A stretch of DNA of 64,000 bases from Hyphomicrobiales bacterium (GTDB taxonomy: Bacteria; Pseudomonadota; Alphaproteobacteria; Rhizobiales; Beijerinckiaceae). The notes beneath the pieces are model-generated. The model searched no databases, was not told where the DNA came from, and was given only the letters and a program-made list of their open reading frames with translations. Every line of letters starts with the position of its first letter. Position 1 is the first letter of the stretch. Below are positions 11,219 to 21,077 of the stretch, piece after piece. The DNA is taken from positions 1 to 64,000 of the forward strand of contig JAIYDY010000045.1 of the NCBI GenBank assembly GCA_027487245.1. The letters are read 5' to 3'. Made by a program: the position numbers and the translations under genes.

Positions 11219-14200
11219 CGGCCCGTCACCTCGATCTGGCCATAGGCCGTGCGGCCATACTTGCCGGGGCGATACATGTCCTCGATCACCGCCGGGGGAT
11301 GCACGTAGCGTCCCGGCGAAACGGCCCGAACCATGTAGGCGACCGAGTAGATCGCCTGCTTGTCATCCCAGCGGTCGAACACCGCCACGAAACGGTCATC
11401 GCGATACTCCGTGTGGGTCGGCTCGATCTCGCGCTTCAGCCAGCCCAGGCTCTCGACCTTGCCGCTGTCGACAAGGCTGGGGTTGTCGATTTCCAGCCCG
11501 GCAGGCAGGTGGTCGACCAGCATCAGCGAGCCGCGCCGCTTCTCGCGCTCGGTCACCGTCAGCACCACGACCAGCCGGTCATTCTGCGCGACCGTGGCCG
11601 CATCGACCTTCTGTCCGTTGAGCCGGTAGTAGGCACGCTCGATCTGGTAGCCCTGCATCGCTGCCGGCTGCGGCTCCAGCGGATTGCCACTGACCGTGAG
11701 CACGGCATCGACCGGCGTGGCACCGCGGTTGGCGATGACCAGCGGCCTGGCTTCCAGCGCCGAGGCGCGGTCGCTGCGGTGCAGCGCGCCGGCGTGGTTC
11801 TGGCCGTCGACACTGAGGCTGATCTGGTTCGCGTCCCTGAGGCCCGCCTGTGCGGCGAGAACCAGCCAGGCATTCTCCTGCGTCGAGGTGTAACGGCTCG
11901 CCGAGCGCGCCTCGCTGACCAGCGCCGCGGTCTGGATCAGGTCGGCGCCGCTGGCGTTGTTCTCTGCAGCCAGCGCCATGATCGCCGCCGCATCGCGCAG
12001 GCGCGAGCCATAGTCGCGGCGCGAATCCGTCGGGCTGTCGCGCAAGGCCGTGAGTGCAACAATGGCGTCCTTGAAGCCGCGTTCGGCCCTGGCCCGGTCG
12101 CCGAGCAGCGCCAGCGCCGCAGCAATCTGGGCGCGTGCCAGCGGGGTCGGGGCCTCGCTGAGGCGCGTGTCGATGATGTAGCGCAGGTCGCTCATCATCG
12201 GACGGCCGTTTCGGGCCAGCACATAGAGCGCGTAGGTGATCTTCTCGCCACCGTCGCGCTGGAATTCGGGCTGGTTGACCACGGTGTTGCGCAGGCGGTC
12301 GAGCCCGATGTCGAGCGCCCGCTGCGGCACCGCGATGCCCTTCTCGCGGGCACGGGTCAGGAAATCGAGCGCGAAGGCATCGAGCCATGGATCGTCGCCG
12401 CCCACGGACCAGACCCCGAACGAGCCGCTCGAATCCTGCCGCGCCAGCACCCTGTCCACCGCATCGCGGATGCGCTCGTCGATCTTGTCGTCGAGGGCAA
12501 GGCGCTCGCGGCTGGCAAGCTGGTTGACATAGAGCAGCGGAAGCGCCCGGCTGATCACCTGCTCGGTGCAGCCATAGGGGTAGCGGTCGAGCGCCGCCAG
12601 CAGCGCCGGCACATCGATGCCGCCGAACAGCGACACCGAGGTCGAGACCGAGCCGGACCCCGGCAGGAGATCCTGCGCCAGATCGGCGGACACGGTCAGG
12701 CTCTCGTTCGGCGCGATGCGCCGCACCACACGCCTGAGGATCGCGTCCGAACCCGGTGAAACCCGGATCGGCAGGCTGCGTTCCACGCCGGCCCCGCCCG
12801 GCCCCGTCAGCCGCACCGTCACGGCGGCATCGCCGACGCCGGAAGCCGTGACCGGGATGCTGAGTTGCGTGGCCTGGCCCGCCGCCAGTTGCAGGCGCCG
12901 CGACAGCGCCTCCGCCGGCATGATCACCGGCCCGGACGGCACGACCTCGGCGGTATACTCGCCGGCCGGTCCCTCGATGTTGTCGATCCGCACATGGAAG
13001 CGCGACCGGTCGCCGAGCGACAGGAAACGCGGCAAGGTGGCCTGTGCCACCAGTGCATCGCGGATGATGACCTCGCGCGAAGCCGTTCCGATGCGTCCCG
13101 CGCTCCACGCCATGACATCGACGCGCACGGCGCCGTCAAAGGCGGGGATGTCGAAGGAGACACGCGCCTTGCCGTCGGCACCGACGCGGATCACGCCCGA
13201 ATAGCGTGCCAGCGGCGCTTCGCGCGGCGGCGAGACGGATGTGTCGACGCCGGCATCGCCGCCCGAGCGGATGGCTCCGCGCACACCCTGCATGCCATCG
13301 ATCAGGTAGCCGTAAAGATCCCGCATTTCGCCCGAGAGCTGTCGCTGCCCGAAGAAGTGCTCCGCCGGCTTCGGCGGCTCATGACGCGTCAGGTTGAGGA
13401 TGCCGACATCCACCGCCGAGATCGTGACGAAGGCCTCTTCGCCGGCCTGAAGGCCCGCAAGTGTCACCGGAATGTCGAGGCTGGCCCGGGGGCGGATGCG
13501 CTGCGGCAGGTCCAGCGTCACCGGCAGCGCTCTTGCCGCCCGGTCCACTGAGAACCACGCCACGCCAAGCGCCCGGCCCGGCATGCGCCGCGCCGCCTGA
13601 TCGAGCGGACGGTGCGCCAGCACCACCGCATACGCCCCTGCGCCCCAATCGGCGCTGGCGGCAAGCCGCACCTGCGTGCCGCCTGCTGGCAGGTCCACCT
13701 CGCGCCAGGTCTGCGCCTTGTCGCCGATGATCGCGACCGTGGCCCGCCCGGCAAAGCGCGGCTTGATGTTGAGCACCATCGCCTCGCCGTTGGTGTAGCT
13801 GTCCTTGTCGAGCGCAACGTCGAGGACATCCGGCGCATCGGCAGTCAACTCGCCCGCGTGGCCCACCGAATAGGCCACCGAGGTCTGGGCACCGCCCATG
13901 CTGATGTCGAGCCGGTAGCTGCCCCAGTCGGCAGGGATCGAGAGCCGCGCCGGATCGCCGGTACCAACGCTGATCCGGCCATCGGCGACACGGCGGCTGG
14001 TGCGCGTGGCCTCGTAGTTCCAGCGCCCGTCGGCCAGATACCATTGCCAGGTGCGGTCGATGCGCGAGACGGTCCAGCCCAACCCGTCGCGGGCCAGCCG
14101 CGAGCCGTCGGGGTTGGCCGCGATCACGGCGAACTGGGCCAGCGCGCCGGCGCTGAGAGCACCATCGTCGAACAGCTTTTTCACCGCCACGACAGGCCCG

Positions 14201-16461
14201 TCCAGCGCCACCGGCAGCGTCAGCGTGCGCTCGACCGCCCGGCCTCCGGCTTCGCCGACACGCAGCTTGATGGTCGCTTCGAGCGGGCGCTGCGCCTCGC
14301 TTTCGGGCAGTGTCACGGCCACCGTCGCCTTGCCCTGCGCGTCGGTGTTGCCCGCTTCCTCGATCTCCTTGGTCACCGGCTCGACCTTCTGGTCGGTCAG
14401 GCCGACGAGATAGTCCTCATAGCCACGCAAGGGCGTGCGCGAGGCCGCTGCCAGCGAGACTTCGCCGCTGATCGCGAGGTCTGCGCCCGGCGCGCCGTAA
14501 AGATAGCGCGCGCTGACATCGACGCTGGCGGCGGACCCGGCCCTGATGCTGGTGGCCGCGGTCGCGAGCGTGACATCGACCCTGTCTGGAACGTAGTCCT
14601 CGACGAGGAATTTCAGCTCGCCGATCGGCCGCGCCTTGACATCGGCATAGGCCTCGATGCGCCAGGTGCCGCGCGCCGCAGCGCTGAACAGGGCCAGCGA
14701 ATGGGCCCTGCCGCCCGCGCCCTGATCGGCGACCACCGCGCGGCGATATTCGACGCCGTCAGGCCGCTTGTAGACAAGCGTCAGCGGCAGGTTCGGCACC
14801 ACCTTGCCGGCACCGTCGCGCAGCAGGGTCGTGACATTGATGGTCTCGCCGGGCCGGTAGACCCCGCGCTCGGTGGCGAGGAAGGCATCGAGGCCAACGG
14901 GCGCGGCGCGTCCCTTGACGCCCCTGTCCGACAGATCGAACGCAGCCGCAGCCACATCGAGGAAGCCGTAATCGCCCTTGCCATCGCTGGCCGCGACAAT
15001 GGCCGGAGCCATGCCGTCGGTACCGCGCGCCAGACCCGCATCGAAGCGGGCATAGCCGGCGGCATCGGTGTTGACCGTCGCCAGAACCTCGTTGTTGCGG
15101 GCGATGAGCCTGAGCGCCACACCGCCCACGGGCTGCGCCGTGGCCAGCGACCGGGCCAGCACGTGCACGCCGTCATGGCCGGTGAAAGCGGTCAGGCCGA
15201 GATCGGACACGACGAACCACTGCGTCACGAGATCATCGCCGAAGCTGCCGTCATCCTCGCCGGAAGGGCCCTGTGCCGGCCGGCGCACGCGCGCCGTCAT
15301 CACATGCACGCCCGGCTCCAGCGCCGGCAGCGCCTCGCTGACGGGAAAGGCCGTGATCATGTCGCGGTTGAGTTCGTTGCGCGTCGCCAGTTGGCCGGAC
15401 CAGAGCTTGACGCCCTTCTGCCGCTCGATGTCGCGCGCCGAGAACTCGCTCAGCTGCTTCATGAAGTCCTCGGACCTGACCGTCGGTGCGAGCGAGCGGT
15501 CGCCGATGCGGTAGACATCCAGCTCGACCTTGTCGGTGTTGACCGAAACGACCGGGATGCCTTCCTGCCCGGTGCGCGGCAGCACGTAGTTGCGGCCGGT
15601 GAAGCGGACCTGCGGGCTGCGATCACGCACGTAGATGTCGTAGTCGGCGGTCTTGAGCAGCTGTTCCTCGACGCTCGACGGCAAGCCCTGGCGCAGCACG
15701 ATCCGGTAGCGCTCGCCGTGCTTGAGGCCATCGACGCACAATTGCTGTCCGTCGGCGGTCACGGCCGGGCTGGTCGCGCCTTGCACCACCACGAACGGCG
15801 CGAAATCGACCCGCCCACGCGCCAGCGGGGCCGAGAAGGTAAAGCAGATGCGCGGCGTCGCGGCGTCGGAATCGACCTTGTAGTCGCGGATCTGGAAGCC
15901 GTGCTTCTCGCGCAACTCCGCATAGGTGGCCCTCAGGCGAGGGTTCTCGCTGGCGGCAAGGCTGAGCCTGTAGGTGTCCAGCGCCGGCCGCCACATCTCG
16001 CGCGCCTGGTAGGCCCGGCCCAGCATCGCAAGCGCCGCCGCTTCCGCGGGCCGGCCTGCAGCCCGCTCATAGGCGGCATAGGCAGCCGCCGTCGCGCGGT
16101 CGCGGTTGGTGTAGCGCTCGCTCCAGTCCTGCGTCGCGTCGGCGATGGCCAGCGCCGTGTCGGCGAGGGCGAGCCAGTTGGCCCCGTCGCGCGGATCGGC
16201 CAGGACGGCTCCGGCGGCGGCGGCCAGCGCGCCGCGCGTGTTGCCACCCCTGATCGCGGTGGCCGCATCCTGCCGCCAGGCAGCTGCGGGTTTGGTTGCG
16301 GCGTTGGGTTGAAGCCGCCTCAGGTCTGTCTCCAGCCTGACGGCATCGTTGCGCAGGTCCTCGCGCACCAGCGCTTTCTGCGTCTGGGCGGGGGCGATGG
16401 TCGCCGGGATGACAAGCAGGCAAAGGCCGCACATCAGAGCGGCCAGCAGACGGCTGGACAT
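11215..16461 (-). CDS. yfhM: Bacterial alpha-2-macroglobulin (YfhM-type) with thioester
   Basis: A large periplasmic protease trap of about 1748 residues. The reverse-strand frame is open well upstream, but GGGGAG lies about 7 nt before ATG 16461, and that start gives MSSRLLAALMCGLCLLVIP, a signal peptide cleaved near APAQ. This looks like signal peptidase I, not a lipobox, unlike E. coli YfhM. Domains run from an Ala-rich helical N-terminal region through MG-type beta domains to the thioester domain with YGCTEQVISRALPLLY (Cys of CTEQ near residue 1295) and a C-terminal receptor-like domain. The CxEQ motif predicts covalent capture of proteases. It overlaps pbpC, which repairs or synthesises peptidoglycan; together they form a proposed envelope defence pair. 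Confidence 0.94.
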   Translation of the reverse strand: MSSRLLAALMCGLCLLVIPATIAPAQTQKALVREDLRNDAVRLETDLRRLQPNAATKPAAAWRQDAATAIRGGNTRGALAAAAGAVLADPRDGANWLALADTALAIADATQDWSERYTNRDRATAAAYAAYERAAGRPAEAAALAMLGRAYQAREMWRPALDTYRLSLAASENPRLRATYAELREKHGFQIRDYKVDSDAATPRICFTFSAPLARGRVDFAPFVVVQGATSPAVTADGQQLCVDGLKHGERYRIVLRQGLPSSVEEQLLKTADYDIYVRDRSPQVRFTGRNYVLPRTGQEGIPVVSVNTDKVELDVYRIGDRSLAPTVRSEDFMKQLSEFSARDIERQKGVKLWSGQLATRNELNRDMITAFPVSEALPALEPGVHVMTARVRRPAQGPSGEDDGSFGDDLVTQWFVVSDLGLTAFTGHDGVHVLARSLATAQPVGGVALRLIARNNEVLATVNTDAAGYARFDAGLARGTDGMAPAIVAASDGKGDYGFLDVAAAAFDLSDRGVKGRAAPVGLDAFLATERGVYRPGETINVTTLLRDGAGKVVPNLPLTLVYKRPDGVEYRRAVVADQGAGGRAHSLALFSAAARGTWRIEAYADVKARPIGELKFLVEDYVPDRVDVTLATAATSIRAGSAASVDVSARYLYGAPGADLAISGEVSLAAASRTPLRGYEDYLVGLTDQKVEPVTKEIEEAGNTDAQGKATVAVTLPESEAQRPLEATIKLRVGEAGGRAVERTLTLPVALDGPVVAVKKLFDDGALSAGALAQFAVIAANPDGSRLARDGLGWTVSRIDRTWQWYLADGRWNYEATRTSRRVADGRISVGTGDPARLSIPADWGSYRLDISMGGAQTSVAYSVGHAGELTADAPDVLDVALDKDSYTNGEAMVLNIKPRFAGRATVAIIGDKAQTWREVDLPAGGTQVRLAASADWGAGAYAVVLAHRPLDQAARRMPGRALGVAWFSVDRAARALPVTLDLPQRIRPRASLDIPVTLAGLQAGEEAFVTISAVDVGILNLTRHEPPKPAEHFFGQRQLSGEMRDLYGYLIDGMQGVRGAIRSGGDAGVDTSVSPPREAPLARYSGVIRVGADGKARVSFDIPAFDGAVRVDVMAWSAGRIGTASREVIIRDALVAQATLPRFLSLGDRSRFHVRIDNIEGPAGEYTAEVVPSGPVIMPAEALSRRLQLAAGQATQLSIPVTASGVGDAAVTVRLTGPGGAGVERSLPIRVSPGSDAILRRVVRRIAPNESLTVSADLAQDLLPGSGSVSTSVSLFGGIDVPALLAALDRYPYGCTEQVISRALPLLYVNQLASRERLALDDKIDERIRDAVDRVLARQDSSGSFGVWSVGGDDPWLDAFALDFLTRAREKGIAVPQRALDIGLDRLRNTVVNQPEFQRDGGEKITYALYVLARNGRPMMSDLRYIIDTRLSEAPTPLARAQIAAALALLGDRARAERGFKDAIVALTALRDSPTDSRRDYGSRLRDAAAIMALAAENNASGADLIQTAALVSEARSASRYTSTQENAWLVLAAQAGLRDANQISLSVDGQNHAGALHRSDRASALEARPLVIANRGATPVDAVLTVSGNPLEPQPAAMQGYQIERAYYRLNGQKVDAATVAQNDRLVVVLTVTEREKRRGSLMLVDHLPAGLEIDNPSLVDSGKVESLGWLKREIEPTHTEYRDDRFVAVFDRWDDKQAIYSVAYMVRAVSPGRYVHPPAVIEDMYRPGKYGRTAYGQIEVTGR

Positions 16462-16641
16462 GAGCATTCTCCCCGAGGCTTCCCTGTCCCCGGCGATGAC
16501 CTTACCAGCGCGCTTGGCAGGTGCAAGGCACTCGTCCGGCCCCGCGGTTTCTGCCGCATGATGCGCCCTCGACAAGGCGCGGAAGGGCTGCGACAGTATT
16601 GCACTCAAGGCCTCGGCAACTGAGCAGGGGGGAGCGCCAAG

Positions 16642-18144
16642 ATGTCCATCATTGCCAGACCTGCTGCTTTCAAGCCCCCCTCCGGTGTGATGGTCGCACG
16701 CCTTCTGCCAACACTCTTGTTGCCCAGCCTCGTTCTTGCCATTGCCGGGCTCGTCCACGTGTCCGGTGCCGCGCAGGCCCAGCCTGCGCGCCAGCCGCCA
16801 AGTGCTGCGGCACCTTCGGCTCCCGCGCTCGATCCGGCGCAGGCCGCCTCGAAGCTGGCCTATGACCGGCTGGACGAGGCCGAGCGCAAGGCCATCCAGA
16901 ACGATCTGATCTGGACCGGCGACTTCAATGGCGTGGCCGGCGGCGAGTTCGGCAAGCGCACCTATGACGCGCTGCTGGCCTTCGAGCGCCGCGCCCAGGG
17001 CGTCAGTGATGGCATCCTGACCCCGCCCGAGCGCGCAGCCCTGACCCGCGCCGCAGATCAGGCCCGGCTGGCCATCCGCTTTGCCCCGATCACAGACCAG
17101 AGCACCGGTATCCGCATCGGGCTGCCGGCGGCCCTGCTGCCGGCCCGTGTGGCGGTCGAGAACGGCGTGGTCTATCGCCGCCCCGATGGGGCCGTTACGC
17201 TCCAGCTCACCAGCCTGCCGGCGGCGCAGGCCTTCGATGACCTGTTCGAGCGGCTCAGGCAGGATGGTCCGGGCCGCAAGGTCACCTACAGGCTGAAGCG
17301 GCCCGACTGGTTCGTGATCTCCGGCGAGGAGGGTGGCCGCCGCTTCTACACAAGGCTGGCACAGGGCCCTGCCGCCATTCGCGGCTACACCTTCCGCTAT
17401 CCGGTCGATCAGGCCGCCTCGCTCGACCGGATCATGATCGCCATTGCCAACAGCTTCGAGCCCTTCCCGGGGACCGATGTCGCGGCCAACCCCGCCCGTG
17501 TCGGCACGCAGCCGGCTGGTGCGACTCCAGGTTCGACTCCCGGTGCGGCTCCGGCCCTCCTCCGCCCTGCGATGACCGCGACCGAGCCGCGTCATGCGGT
17601 CTCCGGTGTCTCGATCGCGCCCGGAAAGGTGCTGACCAGCGCCGCGGCGCTGGCATCCTGCGCCGGTGCCAGCATCGGCGGCAAGCCGCTTGATGCCGCG
17701 CAGGTCACTGTGACAGGCGATGTGGCGCTGCTGGCGGTGCCCGAGATCAACCGGCCGGCGCTGCTGCCTTCCGGTGCTGCGCCGGGCGCTGCCGTGTTCA
17801 CCCTGTCCTTCGAGGACAGCGCCTCCCGTTCGGTGATGGTCTCCTCCGGTCGCTGGCAGGTCGAGGGGCCGCGCGTCGCGTCCGCGCTCCAGATCGGTGC
17901 TGGCGGCGCGCCGGTGCTTGACGGCCAGGGCCGTCTCGTCGGACTGGTGCGGGAAAGCCCGAAGGCCCAGCGCATGGTGGCCGGCGTGCTGGCCGAAAGC
18001 AGCTACCGCGTGATCCCGCTGGAGGCCTTTCGTGCCGCGATGCCCCAGTCTTCCGGTGCCGCGCAGCCCGCAGAGCCATCGCCGCGCCTGATCAATGCGG
18101 CCTCCGCCGCCCTGATCGAGATCCGCTGTTCCGGCCGGCAGTAG
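16642..18144 (+). CDS. Exported protein with a degenerate trypsin-like domain (pseudoprotease)
   Basis: A 500-residue exported protein, divergent from the A2M gene across 180 bp. A signal peptide ends near AAQAQ (about 47). Residues 73-140 include LIWTGDFNGVAGGEFGKRTY, which resembles a peptidoglycan-binding or helical-bundle repeat. A middle alpha/beta domain spans about 145-275, and a Pro/Ala/Thr linker about 280-310. The C-terminal 190 residues follow the S1 protease pattern: LTSAAAL (331-337) where LTNAHVV is expected, GDVALL (Asp360 kept), and GAGGAPVLD (419-427) where GNSGGPVLD is expected. Both catalytic His and Ser are therefore missing. It probably binds rather than cuts. ATG 16642 has a strong GGGGGGAG upstream. 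Confidence 0.75.
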   Translation: MSIIARPAAFKPPSGVMVARLLPTLLLPSLVLAIAGLVHVSGAAQAQPARQPPSAAAPSAPALDPAQAASKLAYDRLDEAERKAIQNDLIWTGDFNGVAGGEFGKRTYDALLAFERRAQGVSDGILTPPERAALTRAADQARLAIRFAPITDQSTGIRIGLPAALLPARVAVENGVVYRRPDGAVTLQLTSLPAAQAFDDLFERLRQDGPGRKVTYRLKRPDWFVISGEEGGRRFYTRLAQGPAAIRGYTFRYPVDQAASLDRIMIAIANSFEPFPGTDVAANPARVGTQPAGATPGSTPGAAPALLRPAMTATEPRHAVSGVSIAPGKVLTSAAALASCAGASIGGKPLDAAQVTVTGDVALLAVPEINRPALLPSGAAPGAAVFTLSFEDSASRSVMVSSGRWQVEGPRVASALQIGAGGAPVLDGQGRLVGLVRESPKAQRMVAGVLAESSYRVIPLEAFRAAMPQSSGAAQPAEPSPRLINAASAALIEIRCSGRQ

Positions 18145-19350
<1,206 letters not shown>

Positions 19351-19449
19351 GCGAGGCGGCTCCCGGCAGCAGACACGCGATTTGACTGGCAGCCTCCGGC
19401 CTCATCCGCTACCCAAGACGCGGGGAGGGGGCCTTGAGGGAGAATGGTC

Positions 19450-20352
19450 ATGAGTCGCCGCTTTGCCACGCTCGATGTGTTCACGCCCCATGCCCTCGCC
19501 GGCAATCCGCTGGCCGTCGTGCTCGATGCCGAAGGGCTCAACGACCACGCGATGCAGGCCATCGCCCGCGAATTCAACCTGTCCGAGACCGTGTTCGTCA
19601 CGCCGCCGCAGGATATGCGCTCGCGTGCGGCGCTGCGCATCTTCACCCCGGTGCGCGAACTGCCGTTTGCCGGCCATCCCACGGTCGGCACCGCGGTGCT
19701 GCTCGCCATCCGTGATCACGGTGGCCAGCATGGGCATGTCGCCTTCGACCTTGAGGAGAAAGTCGGGCTGGTGCCCTGCTCGGTGGAGGTGCTGAGCGGA
19801 GCCAGCGGCAAGGCGGTGTTCTCGCTGCCGGCCCTGCCGCAAAGCCTTGGCGAGGCGGCCAACGACATCGCCGCCGCACACGCCATCGGGCTCAAGCCCG
19901 GCGATATCGGCTTTGAGCGGCACAGCCCCAGCGTCTTCACGGCCGGCAACGGCTTCACCTTCATCCCGGTCAAGGACAGGGCCGCACTGGCACGTGCCAC
20001 CACCATGTCGCCTGACTGGGGCACCGTGCGGGCAGGTGGCCACCCCAATGTCTATGTCTACACGAAGGACACGGCGGAGCCGGGCCATCACTACCGCGCC
20101 CGCATGTTCGCCCGCGACATGGGCGGCTTCGAGGACCCGGCGACAGGCTCGGCGGCAGCGGCCTTCGCAGGCGTGGTCATGGCGTTCGATGCGCCCGATG
20201 ACGGCCAGCACAAGCTGACCATCGAGCAGGGCTACGAGATGGGCCGCCCGAGCCAGATCGACCTGCACCTGACGGTCGAGAACGGTATGCTGGTCAAGGC
20301 CGCGATCGGCGGCACGGCGGTCATCGTCGCCGAGGGAACCTTGCATCTGTGA
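19450..20352 (+). CDS. PhzF family isomerase/epimerase-like protein
   Basis: About 300 residues in the PhzF/diaminopimelate-epimerase fold. The opening FATLDVFTPHALAGNPLAVVLD and the catalytic Glu region NLSETVFVTPP are diagnostic. The second half has RMFARDMGGFEDPATGSAAA, the conserved DPATGSA motif. ATG 19450 lies a normal distance after GAGGGAG; ATG 19444 six bases earlier is the alternative. The function of most PhzF proteins outside phenazine pathways is unknown, and no phenazine genes are present here. The stop overlaps the GTG start of the Nudix gene (GTGA), so they are translationally coupled. Confidence 0.88.
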   Translation: MSRRFATLDVFTPHALAGNPLAVVLDAEGLNDHAMQAIAREFNLSETVFVTPPQDMRSRAALRIFTPVRELPFAGHPTVGTAVLLAIRDHGGQHGHVAFDLEEKVGLVPCSVEVLSGASGKAVFSLPALPQSLGEAANDIAAAHAIGLKPGDIGFERHSPSVFTAGNGFTFIPVKDRAALARATTMSPDWGTVRAGGHPNVYVYTKDTAEPGHHYRARMFARDMGGFEDPATGSAAAAFAGVVMAFDAPDDGQHKLTIEQGYEMGRPSQIDLHLTVENGMLVKAAIGGTAVIVAEGTLHL

Positions 20353-21065
20353 GCGCGTCGATCATTCCCATCCGAACGGTCACGGCTCGCCGCATCGATT
20401 TCGACTGGCCGTTCCGGCGCGAGCGCGCAGGCGAGATTGCCGCCCACTGGCAGGCGATGAAGGCCGAGAAGCCGGCCATGTTCAATGGCCAGGTTCTGTT
20501 GCAATGCTGCGGCGAGGTCAGTGGCGACACGTTCAGTGCCGACTATTTCGAACTCGACTATGCCAGCTTCATTGCCTGGCACCGCTGGGGCTATCCGCAA
20601 CAGGGCAGCGCACAGATCCGCAACGGCTTTGCCATGGGCGCGCTGCGCAGCCGTGATGGCGCCTATGTGATGGGCGTGATGGCGAACCACACCGTCAATG
20701 CCGGGCGCATCTACTTCGCAGCCGGTACGCCCGATCCCGGTGATGTGCTGGCCGATAGCACGGTTGATCTGGCCGGCTCGGTAATGCGCGAACTGGAAGA
20801 GGAGACCGGCCTTCTGCCCAGCGAGGTCAGCGTCGGCGAGGGCTGGCGCGTCATCCTCAGCGACGAGCGCGTGGCCTTCATGCGCGATCTGGTCATCGAC
20901 CTGCCCGGCGAGGAGGCCCGCGCCCTGATCCGCGACCGGCTGTCGCGCCAGAGCGAACCGGAACTGGCCGACATTGCGCTCGCCCGTTCGGCTGCCGATA
21001 TCGACGAGGCGCGCATGCCGCTGTTCATGCAGGTATTCCTGCGCGATGTGTTCAAGACCCGCTGA
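20349..21065 (+). CDS. Nudix hydrolase
   Basis: A 238-residue protein with the core Nudix signature RELEEETGL at 147-155 (REUxEExGU), where the Glu residues bind Mg2+. The upstream Gly-x5-Glu half of the box is weaker (PGDVLADSTVDLAGSVM; the usual Glu is not in register). The long N-terminal region of about 95 residues precedes the Nudix core and is typical of a rhizobial subgroup without a known substrate. The start is GTG 20349, embedded in the stop of the PhzF gene. It probably hydrolyses a nucleoside diphosphate derivative. dcp follows after 12 bp. Confidence 0.82.
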   Translation: MSASIIPIRTVTARRIDFDWPFRRERAGEIAAHWQAMKAEKPAMFNGQVLLQCCGEVSGDTFSADYFELDYASFIAWHRWGYPQQGSAQIRNGFAMGALRSRDGAYVMGVMANHTVNAGRIYFAAGTPDPGDVLADSTVDLAGSVMRELEEETGLLPSEVSVGEGWRVILSDERVAFMRDLVIDLPGEEARALIRDRLSRQSEPELADIALARSAADIDEARMPLFMQVFLRDVFKTR

Positions 21066-21077
21066 AGGATCCCCGAG

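Noticed and set aside
13612..16623. Very long open frame on the plus strand opposite the alpha-2-macroglobulin gene
   Set aside because: The translation is Arg/His/Gln-rich with no domain features. It is the mirror frame of a high-GC gene that has clear A2M motifs on the other strand.
20349..21065. Nudix gene as a pseudogene because the first half of the Nudix box is weak
   Set aside because: The catalytic REUxEExGU half is perfect, the frame is full length and it is translationally coupled to its neighbour.
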